A stretch of 64,000 nucleotides of DNA from Climacium dendroides. Lineage: Eukaryota; Streptophyta; Bryopsida; Hypnales; Climaciaceae. The stretch lies in assembly GCA_950106755.1 (NCBI GenBank), contig OX467084.1, positions 32,863,213 to 32,927,212 of the forward strand, read 5' to 3'. The notes under the pieces are model-generated. The model had not been told where the DNA came from. It searched no databases and was given only the letters and a program-made list of their open reading frames with translations. Shown here piece by piece: positions 1 to 10,300 of this stretch (positions are counted from its first letter, which is position 1; the number at the start of each line of letters is the position of its first letter). The position numbers were made by a program, and so were the translations under genes.

Positions 1-383
1 AAAACATATTTCAATTCTTGCAAATTAGATGGTGTCTTCTCTGTAGACTCTCTAGGCCTAATAGGAACCTCACATCATTATTTTCATTTAGCAAGATTGA
101 CACATTTGGGCTGACTAACATTCTAACCCTAAGTTCTCTCATAAGTGACTAATTAATCTTTTAAATTCTTAATTAGGTATTACAAATAAAGAAATGAAGT
201 GTTTTAGACATTCTATACTTCTAAAAAAAACCTTCACTATATTGGTAGGTATTTCTACCTAAACCACTCAAACTCTCTTTTTATGACTTCTAAAAAAAAT
301 AAAAAATACAACTAAAACTAAGCAAAAAGTGGAAAAAAAATCTAGAGACCAAAGTGTCAACTTCAAGGCTAACAAGTCCTAGA

Positions 384-870
384 TTGTTACACCCCTATCT
401 CTTTGGGGTGGCCAAAGAGCTTTAGTGAGCAAGGGGGACCTTCAGAAGTGATGTTCCAAACCTTATAAAATTCTAAGAAGGAAGAAATGAATGATTTTCA
501 AACAAATTGGGCGCGATAGCGCCCAATTAAAATATTATGGTAGAGTATTTTATATGCTTGGAAAGCCCTTGAGAAGACATTTCTAACCGTTTAAAGAAAA
601 CATGATTTGGACTAGTTGACTAGAAATTATGGCTATTCAAATTTGGTGGTGTCCAAGTGGCACCATGACACTTAATGTCACATCCATATCTCTTTGAGGT
701 GCCCGAAGTGCCATAGTGAGAAAGGGTAACCTTGGGGGTGACTTCTCAAACCTTGCAAAAGTCTAAAAATGAAGAAATGAGTGACTCCAAAGTAAATAGG
801 GCATGATAGCGCTTTGAATTAGAAGGGCATAGTGAAATATCATATATGCGTAGAAAACTTTCAACCATCT
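384..870. repeat. Diverged tandem duplication, unit about 290 bases
   Basis: Two diverged copies (about 384-570 and 675-860) share a 'cacc/atc ctatctctttg', 'ggtgcc', 'agtgag', 'aaccttgcaaaa' and 'gaagaaatga' order. The first holds a perfect palindrome with 6-base arms GGGCGC-GATA-GCGCCC at about 508-523; the second has a decayed version. No protein is recognisable on either strand. It could be part of an old transposon. Confidence 0.55.
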
Positions 871-1174
871 AGAATGTGTTGGTAAAAAGTTATGGTTGTT
901 TAAAATTGGTAGTGTTGTAGTAGTGCTAGGACACTTATGAGCTAGAAGTGAAAGGTTTTTAATGAATCCTTCATGGAAATATGACATGTAGAATATTATT
1001 GAAAAGCTAAGAACACAAAGAAGTTAGAATAACAAGCATTACAAGAATCTAAGCTATGAGCCCAAAGTTATGTCTAAGAGAAAGGCCATGGTGAGGACAT
1101 GATACCGCTTCTATTAAACCTAAATCTTTGGAGGGTCATAATTTTGTGAGAACTTGTCCAAATGAGACAAGTGA

Positions 1175-1389
1175 CACTACAAGAGAAACGTGTCCTAAAT
1201 GACAGAAATCAGCCCCTCCTAAATGACAGAAATTTGACAAGTTTCTGTCAATTAGGACAAAAAATTGTCCGATTTGATAGAGAACTGTCCAAATTGACAC
1301 AAATCTGTCAATTTTCAGTCAATTAGGAGGGGCTGATTTCTGTCATTTAGGACCAGTTTTTGTCATTTCGGACATGTTTTCTTGTAGTG
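1175..1389. mobile_element. CACTA-type MITE with 3-base target duplication
   Basis: The 215-base element starts CACTACAAGAGAAACGTGTCC and ends in the inverse, ...TTTTCTTGTAGTG. The terminal CACTACAAG(A)AAA motif is that of En/Spm-CACTA transposons. It is flanked by TGA on both sides (1172-1174 and 1390-1392), the 3-base duplication expected for that superfamily. The interior is also largely palindromic, with repeated 'ctaaatgacagaaat' and 'caattaggac' words. There is no coding capacity, so it depends on a transposase elsewhere. Confidence 0.85.
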
Positions 1390-1392
1390 TGA

Positions 1393-4300
1393 GTAGTCCA
1401 TCAGCATCTACTTGTTGCTTAAATATCCAAAATGGGCTTGTATATGGTATTTAAAGCTTAAACACAAAATTATGCTGTTGGAAAGTTCCGGAGTTCAAAC
1501 AAGGTCATAACTTGGTGATTTTGATTGGAAATAGGTGGTCTTGTAAAACCAATGTGGATTTTGGAAGTTCCTTCAACTTATAAGAGGAGAATGTATTGAA
1601 TCCTATAGGAAGTATTATTGGAGGGATTGGTTTCCCTCCTCATTTTTTCTTGTAGCCTTGGTGACGAGTTTTGGTGACTCAAAATTAGTGATGCAACTTC
1701 ACCACCGGATTGAAGACATGATAGGACACTTGAGTATGTTTCATGGCATTGATTGGAAGGAGTCCCATTCCTTGCTAAGCTATTTTGAATGTGACCCAAA
1801 TTATAAGTTTTGATTAGTCATAATATGGAAATAGCAAATACACAATGGACCTAGTATAGAGTGAAGTGACACTCAAGGGCGACTAATATTAATAGGGAGT
1901 AGTACCTCCACTGAGTACTTGGACATTAATGGAACTTCTACCCCATGTCACCAAGTGACATGCCAAGTGTTACATATGGAGTATATGTTAGTCTCGGGAA
2001 TTAGGACTTAGCAATATGAGTTGACATGGGAGCTAATATTGTATGTATGTAGCATGTGCAATGTTAGTGAGTTGAGATTCAAGTGATAATAAAAGTAAAG
2101 TGTGAAGAGTCCATTAAGTTGTAAAGGGCCTCTACTCAAGATTGTTTGGAGCTATAAGGTATTACTAGGATCTTGACATAGATATAAGATTATAAAAAAT
2201 TAAAGTTCATTACTTAGGATCTTATATTTATGACTATACTTTAAAAACTTGCTTAACTCCTAATGGACTGCATGCGTTTTTTGGCAATTTAGAAATTTTA
2301 CATAGATACATATAATCAAGAGATTTGCATATTTTAGGTTGAAATTTTAATAGAAGGTGGGAAAGAATTTCTTTCATATACACTAAATTTTATGACATTT
2401 GAAAATACGAGTTCAAAGTTATGGTTGAACTGAATAGACAATTTGGACAAATAAAAAAAATCACATTTTTCCAAAACAAAAATTTAAAATTGGTTTTCTA
2501 AAATTTTATGTATGTAAAAATCTTTGAATCATTCCATTTTTATCAATGAGATGAAAGTTATGAGGAGTTTCTATTTGTGGGTAGTTATGAATTCTCTACT
2601 CTAAAATAAATATTGAGGTCCTTTATCTTACTCAATTTTCAATATTTTTTGAAAAAAATAATAAAAATAGAATGTATGTTATTTATTACAACATTTCAAC
2701 CATTGAGATTGATATTTTTCAATTCCATAACTAAATTCTTAACAATTTTGAATTTTGAATCATTCTCTACTTCTTTCTACTTACTATTTTTTTCCTATAT
2801 GTTGTACAAATCCAAATGATGTGAAATTTTTTCTCGAATTTTTTAAGCATGTAGCCGACTTGTTCAAGAAAAAAAATCCAAAGAAGCACTACCATTTTGG
2901 ACATTTTTTCATAGAAAAGTGAGCTTGTGAAGTGTAGCTACTCTGTTTTTCAGAAGGCCCAAAGAATGATTTGTGTGAATTTGAATGCTTAGATCTTGCA
3001 ATCCACGTAGTGGAAATTTTTGAATTTCTTACTATATGTTTTCAAGTCAGCATACTACAAGATCCTATGGTTACATGTGTCAAAAAAGTTTTTTTTCCAA
3101 AAATTTGATAATTGTGCTAGAAATGACAGTTTTAGAGAGTTTCTGGTGAAAACATAGTCAAGGAACTTTAAGGGTTAAAACATTCATTTTCTCTTGTAGT
3201 GATCATTGATGGTTGTGTGTAGCAATGCATAACTCTATTTTTTAAAGTTGAAAGTATAGGGTAGCCCACACTTAATACTAGATTCACTTAAAATGGATAC
3301 CCTTAAGGCACAAAATGTCTCCACTTTCATTGGTTGCTCTAAAAACTCCTCACCTTGCATTTGTTGTTTATAAAATGTTGTGATGATTCTCAATCTTTGA
3401 AATGTTCAATCAAGTTTATTTGTTAATTTGTTAGGTGTCAAAAAGCAAGACATGTCTCTTTCAAATGTAAGGCCTTAATCACTATTTCAAATCTTGAAGT
3501 TCTCTCTTATATGCTTGTCCTTTACAACTATGTATACATGCAATATGATTGAAATAATTTTAATTTACTTTTTATAGATGAAATTACATGTTTTATATAA
3601 GTACTACAAATTTTAGAATTGAAAATAATCAAATCAAATACAAAGTATGTAAAAATCTGAAATTTTTTCCAAAGGTGTAGATATAAGAAAGATGTACTAT
3701 GCAACATACAACATGTTAACATGGAAGTTTGAAGAAAAAATTAGTTGCAATTTGAAAGAAAATCAATTTCAATGTTAGCCATGTTTAAAACTCAGTTTTA
3801 TTCGACGTGATTTGGAATTACACTCGGAATTACATTATCTTTTGCTAATTTTTTCTTAGAACTCTAGAAAAAAAAATTATATCTTGGTAGGTTGGAATAC
3901 ATCATTTCAAATTGTTGCACACAAAAATTGAAGAAAATTGACATTTATAAAATCTAAAATATCAACAATTTGACAAACAAGCAAATGATGTTGGTTCTCA
4001 CAATATTTGAAATTTATTTGGAATTGAGAGCATGGGATAGCATTAGCCATTATAGAGTATAGGTTCAATATGGACCATTGTTACATCTCAATGCCCTTAC
4101 ATTTGAAATATTCATTGAATTGAGCAATGCATTCAATTTATATTTCACAGTTGTATAATGTGTTTTTAGGTTCAATTTTTTTGTCCAAAAAAACTAAAGT
4201 TCATGATGCACATAATTGATTCAACAAATCCAAAAAGAAGTAAATGATATTAACAATCATATTGATCCTAAAATCCCTTCACCCTTTGCAAAATGAACTT

Positions 4301-4578
4301 ATATAAGGTTACTTACAACTTTTGACAAGGGTGAAATATTTTTACTAATGATATTTGAAACTTCATTTGTAACTTCATTTTGTAGTATGCACTAGCATAA
4401 CAAATTGGTGTACTTCAAGAGTATAAGTTTGATAAATTTATGTTGCATGATAAGTAAGATAAAATTATTGTAGTGACAACTACCCAATGATTTTGTCACT
4501 TTGAATGAATTCACAAACTAATCATGTAGAACTAATTAAGTAGAACTATGATTGGAAGTAACAAAATAAGGATTGATT
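1393..4578. other. AT-rich intergenic DNA without recognisable gene
   Basis: Only short random ORFs occur. About 2,400-3,100 resembles the interior of the TTAA element at 5,130-6,070 and stretches near 22,600-23,400 and 38,850-39,400 (shared words around 'cattgagattgatat', 'ccataacta', 'tctactt'). It is therefore probably an old interspersed repeat. A lone CACTA-like right end (CTTGTAGTG) lies at about 3,192-3,200 without a partner. Confidence 0.5.
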
Positions 4579-4624
4579 CATTAGAAGAAAATTGTGTTGA
4601 AGTCAACACGATTTTCTTCTAGTG
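4579..4624. mobile_element. 46-base mini-palindrome with CACTA-like ends
   Basis: Two 22-base arms (4579-4600 and 4603-4624) are complementary except at two positions and separated by 2 bases. The outer ends read CA(C/T)TAGAAGAAAA. ATT precedes (4576-4578) and follows (4625-4627), which looks like a 3-base target-site duplication. It is probably an extreme deletion derivative of a CACTA element. A lone CACTAGAAGAAAAC end also lies at about 37,036. Confidence 0.6.
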
Positions 4625-5129
4625 ATTCTAACTATAGTTCAAGGCCCAAGTCCTACTAAATTTTCAAAATTTGATTGGTGGAGAGCTGATAAGTGGGATC
4701 TTTGACTTCACATTTAGGCTCAAGGTTTGGTACACTAAAAAGACCTACATTACAGGTTTTGACATCAAGGAAGTAGTACTACTTGGAACCCAAGTTATGT
4801 CTAGCAAAAATGAAAAACCAGGCTTCAACCAAACTATTATGTTATATATGATATGAGAAAAATTACACTGAATAATGTAGATAAGCCTATTAGTACACTG
4901 ATTAGCATTTTGAATATCTTGAGGCCAACTCCAAAAGGATTACATATTTTCAAAGGTGTGTGCTTGTTTTATGAATCAAACCTAAGTGGAATTACAATTT
5001 TTCAATTTAAATTGTAAGTTTTGTACGTTTTTGAAGTAGTTTGACCTTGAAGTTATAAAACCACTCATAGTGGAGTCATGAACATCTTGTAAACAACCCA
5101 TAACCACTCTTCCATGTATCCAATGGTCC

Positions 5130-6070
5130 TTAACCCCTAAAGGACCAAGGCCTTATTTCTGCCAAAAAAACACCCTAAACTACCATTTCTGTACCAAAGA
5201 ATAAAAAAATTTGAAAATTATTTTTTATGCACGTCCAATCGTAGGATCTTATACCTTAATAGTATGAAAATGTGTGGAAAAAATTTCAGACAATTTGACC
5301 ACATAGATTAAAAGATATTTGCATTTAAAGTGAAAAAAATAATTTTTTCAGCACCTTGTGGGACTGGATTATTTGACTTTGAACTTTTTTAACTTAAATT
5401 TTTGGCACTACAAAGTTTTGAGCTTTAAATCTTTATTGTGTGAAATCAAGTTGAGAGTCTAGGGGGAAAATAAAATTCAAAAAAGAACTTTATTTTCATG
5501 CTTAAAAAAATTGTTAAGTAGAAGTAGGTATGAGAAAGAAGGAAAATCTAAATTATTAATATCTTTAAGATGGAATTAAAATGCACTAATCCCAATGGTG
5601 AGATTGTTCTAGCAAGAAAACAAAATCATGTAAAACTTTTTCTTCAAAAAAATTGTAAAAATTGCATTCAGAAATGAATTCTATAAGTTATTTTTTTAGG
5701 AAGATGCTCTAATTGCCCGAAAAACAAGATTGTCCATAACTTTCTCATAATAAGTCTAAATGGAATGAATAAAAGCTTTCCCATGTAGACAAAAATATAA
5801 TCTATAAGAAAAAAAATCCAAAAAAAAAAATTCAAAATTTTGCAAATTTTTTTTTGTTACCCGAACTGCCCTCCATCCCTTATTTTGAGTTATTTGGTCA
5901 TAACTTTTGTTTCTGGGCACCAAATGTGAAAAAAATATATTCTCACAAAGCTCATCAGTTTTTCTATCTTCAAAAAAAATTTCAAAAAATCATGACAAAA
6001 TTTCAGCCCATAGGTACTTGCCCGAAATCCAATTTGTCCCTGGAAGGGACAATGGTCCTTTAGGGGTTAA
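5130..6070. mobile_element. TTAA-flanked MITE-like element, about 0.93 kb
   Basis: TTAA at 5130-5133 is followed by CCCCTAAAGGACCA, and the inverse TGGTCCTTTAGGGG precedes TTAA at 6067-6070. The terminal repeat is 14 bases, perfect, beginning CCCC. TTAA duplication plus CCC-type ends is the signature of piggyBac-like transposition. The interior is AT-rich with no transposase; it is related to repeats near 2,400, 22,600 and 38,850. The superfamily call is inferred from the ends only. Confidence 0.7.
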
Positions 6071-6429
6071 GTGTTCACCATTAAAGAATTGACATGTTAT
6101 CCTTGTTGGCATTAATGTGGTGATTTTGTTAGGAAATGAACAGATTTGGATGAATGTTTGGATGGAATTGGGGCCAAAACATCAATAATTATAAAGTTGC
6201 ACATAAAGAATTGGATGAAAATAATCCATTCTTCAACATGCATAAAGCCTAGTTGGTCATCCAAAGGACACAAAACGTCCTAAGTAAGCGTCCTTCCAGG
6301 GTTCCAGGATTAACTGAATTGGTACAGTGCTTCCATAAGAGATTATGTCTTTGGTTTACATTTCCTAGTTTCACGAAGGATGAGATTGGGAATAGAGAAG
6401 ATGTTTACCTACCTATAAAATCCAGAAGC

Positions 6430-7354
6430 CATTAAATAGAAAGACACTGCATTACTGTCGGCAGTCGATCTAGTAGTAAACGGGGTGGCATTATATTGTG
6501 AGTCAGATATTGAAAGCGGACAAACTGGGCTGTGGAGCAATGACCTTGACCTTGCAAACCCTCTGGCTGCAAGCTTGCCGTAGAGGACAAGGTGAGCACC
6601 AGTGGTCGTTCCGGCGTACGAGGTTATCTGTCCGAGAGGTCTTCAGCAGTTGCTTTATCGACATGGTGAGTTGAGATCGGGCTATGGCAGCTTGCTCGGT
6701 CAGAATCTGGACATTTCTTCAGCCATAGTCCTGCTTGAGAAAAGGGAATCAAAAGCTGCTGGAGAGTAGGCAGGATCCGGGCGGCTGAACTTTCTTCTCC
6801 TCTCTTAGCAAAAAGATAGCTGGGCATCTCAACAGCGCCATGCTCAGCAACTGGACGCACCACAGCTTGGTCCTTGCGCGCTGCTTGTGCAGAGAGCTTG
6901 TGGTAGATCACTCGGAAGTAGTGTACATAGTGGAATAGGAAGGCTGCATACAATTTGGATCAACATCTTCGTCAATCATTCACAACAACCGGAGGAAGGG
7001 GGAGGGAGGGGGGAACTAATCCCAACTTACTACTGGGCTGTGATTGTGCTGTGAGGCGTTGCTAATTTCATACGAAATTAATATGATACCTGAAAGACTC
7101 AACTTATAGTTTTCGTAAAGGCCATTCTCAGCTTTCATGCATGGACTCATCTTTGTACTTCATTGCTACCGATCTCCTCGTTCTTTGCCAAGTTTCCATA
7201 TTATATATCTTGTTTCTTTTTCTTTTACTATATATCTGTGACCATTAATGAATCCCTTCAAAGTCTTTGAATTCCGTTACAAATTGTAATTCTGCAATTT
7301 CACAGCACACGGGTTCGTTCAGTTGATCCTTTAAAACTGCATGCTTACATTTCC
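6430..7354. other. Downstream flank of the winged-helix gene, GC-richer
   Basis: This stretch is clearly GC-richer than the surrounding AT-rich DNA, so it may be transcribed (3' untranslated region or a non-coding RNA). A minus-strand frame without stops (6624-6953) lacks an upstream ATG and resembles no protein I know, so I do not call a gene. No polyadenylation site can be assigned with confidence. Confidence 0.35.
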
Positions 7355-10300
7355 TCAGGACCATACCCACTCCGTACCTGGATTTTGTGCTGTGACTTGC
7401 TCAACTTGCTGAGGCGTCAAGAGTTGTTGCAGGTAGTAAAGAGGTTTGAAACACGGCAGCTCATAATTGTGGTCGGTAAGATCCAGGAAATATCCTGGAT
7501 GAGAATACTCTATGGGAAGTGGCTGATTATCAAAACACCTCGGAGCGGCTACTGCAACGAAGGAACTCCAGTTGAGAGGTCTCTTCTTGTAGGGAAATTG
7601 AAACACGCTTGGACCAGCTGGCCCATATTCTGGCCAGACATTGTCGACACCAAACTGCGTGGTTGGAGCTTCACTTGCTTCTAGAACCCGACCATTTGAA
7701 CTTTCGGAGGTCTCCACTCCTGTCTTTAACACCACGTCATGGTCACCCCTGCATTGGGAATTGAATACGACTGTTGCTGACGATGTTCTGGTATTCTTTG
7801 CATTCTCAGCTGTGACTTCGGTTCCTAGGCAGCCTGCAATTGAGAATCCTGATCCAAAGGGATACCCATCATTTCCACACGCTGCCTCGCTCTCTTGTTG
7901 CTGTGTGGGACCATCTTGTCTCACTTCGAGCAAAGGCTGTGTGATAGGATCCGTAACGTCACAACAGACATGCTCTTGACCCCTGCGTTCGAGAAAAGGT
8001 GGTTGATAGGCGTGGTTATTCATCAATCCAGCGCAATTGCGATCATCCTGTTCAACGCTAGAGACATCTGTGACGAGCGAACTTGACGCAACTAGACGAG
8101 GCCGTTTGGGGATGCTGGTTCGGGTTTTGAAACATTTCAATTGGCAGCCAGTCAGTCTAGAGGCAGAGAAAGGTTCGCATTCGTTGGAGTCTTCATTGGA
8201 GTCCGAGGATTTTCTCTTAGATCTTCTGGATTTTTCGTTCACATTTTCCAACCGCTTCCAAAAATTGGTGGGTACTCCCAAATGCTGAGAGAGTTCGATC
8301 GAATTGTTGGCAAATGCGTCATCGCTTTCGTCACTACCATTTGTAGATTCATAAGTGAAATCTCTCCTTCTCGCTGTTATATTCTTTGAGGATCTCAAGT
8401 AGTGTGGGGCGCTGCTACGAGCATTACTTTGCATGGAAGATCCTGCTGCAGATATCAATGAATCCCTTGTAAGGCATTATTTTGCGCAGTCCTTCTGTAC
8501 TAAATCATAACTTGGGAACAATTCCTTTTTCCTCTATGTACATATTGTATTGCATCAATCTTGGCGCAAATGGCATATAATGTCTAGTGCAGCCCGCCCC
8601 TCCCTCTCCCCCTTAAACCTCCATGCTGGTTGAGACCAGTGTTTTATGGGCATGGCAACAAAAAGGACTCTCCCTGACATGTACAACACAAGTTTGTCGC
8701 CAAACCCATACCACACTGGTTGGAACGACCCAATGATGATTTTCACATGCTGTTTCAACGGGTTTAGCACTTTAGAGCCAGGTCATGCCGCAATTTACAT
8801 TGAAGAAATATCTTAAGGGCGTGAACATGTAAATTTCCTACGATTAATAATCCTGCAGAGATGTTGTTGAGCTTCTCCATAGACGAAGGTTGCGCACAAA
8901 CACAAGTACAGTTTAGGTCATATTGAAGTGTAAATGCATTAATGGTAATATGGTCTGCTTGCCTGAGAGTTCGCTTAAATAATTGATCACTGCTTCCGCA
9001 CCAACCCAGTGGTAGGTGCTAGATGCTGAATATCTTTTAGGTACACACCGCTTGACCAGGTGCAGAGTTCCAAAAATTCTCAATATCTCTAATAGTCTCC
9101 TTCCTTTCACTGAATGTCAAACAACCAAGCGGAAGTTAGCTGCTTGGGACAGTGACAGAACAAGTGCTGGCTGTCGATATAAAAGTGATGTATACTGTTG
9201 AACCATTAGTAAGCCTAAACTCTAAGATTTAATTTGTTCATGGATAATACTTAGAAAATACTCACGACAAAGTTCTTCAGCATCATTGTCAGCATGATGG
9301 TTGTCTTGGAAGATGGTCAATGCTTGGTCCCACGAGACAGGGGCGGTCTGCATGGGTGTAACACATGCATTTTTCAGAGCAGTGAATCATATGCGGAGAT
9401 AGCACCAACCCAAATCAGTATCCATCCTTTGCAGTTGTTCTCTTGGGGAGCAACTTTCCTACAGCATCTGAGTACTAGTAGAATTCTTCTCCACTAAGAG
9501 GAAATGCTTTAGATAATTTAGAATGTTTAGACACATACCACGTCAATCAAAAATAGTCGAATGAGTCTCTTGCTGAGACCAAATATTGAATTATCCACCG
9601 TCTCATCGTCTGATGCATCTCAACAAGGAGCAGGAGTTGCAGTTAAATACAGCCACTTTTGTAGAAGCTTTTAATCTACTAAGAAGAAAAATAGGTATGC
9701 ATGATCTGTTTGTCAGTTCTTTTTATGAAGGACCGAGCTTCAGATTGGAGGGCATCTTTGCAAAGGTTAGTTTACATGATTATCTCTGACATTGTACACA
9801 TGCAGTTCTGGCTTACTCACGTCGAGAAGTTCGCTGTTGTATCAAAGAAGCGCTTGGACCGTTTCTAGACCCTGCACTTTGTACCGTTGATTTTCTTCTC
9901 CCATTTGGATTTATTTCCTGATATAATTGCCAAAGTGGCACAATATGGCCTTAACATCAGCACGTGACACACGAACAATATTCCAGATTTTATCCCGAGA
10001 ACTGAAAGTCAAACTAGCATGATCGATTGAAGGCTATCGTACAAGAGATGTGAGTAATTCGTAACAATCTCTAAAGAAACAATATATCGACAGTGATGTG
10101 TCGCTAATGTACGGTAGGTGGGAATTTCCTCCTGAAGATGAAATCAAAATACAATCGTACTGTAATTCAATTCAAAAATATTTCTCTTGGAAATGATTAG
10201 CACCTTAGACAGTTTTGTGAGGGTGGACATTATTGACAAACTACCAAGCCATCTGTACTTTTCTTTCTCTTGCTGATGCACTACTCCAACGCTCTGAAGA

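Noticed and set aside
3192..3200. CTTGTAGTG resembling a CACTA right end
   Set aside because: No convincing left end or matching flanking triplet could be found within several kilobases.
6624..6953. 109-residue minus-strand frame
   Set aside because: No ATG near its start, no known motif, no splice sites linking it to the neighbouring gene.
9688..9757. Possible extra exon of the winged-helix gene (HALQSEARSFIKRTDK)
   Set aside because: It has an acceptor and right phase but reaches a stop before any donor; the exon at 9618-9539 fits phase and E2F-like sequence.
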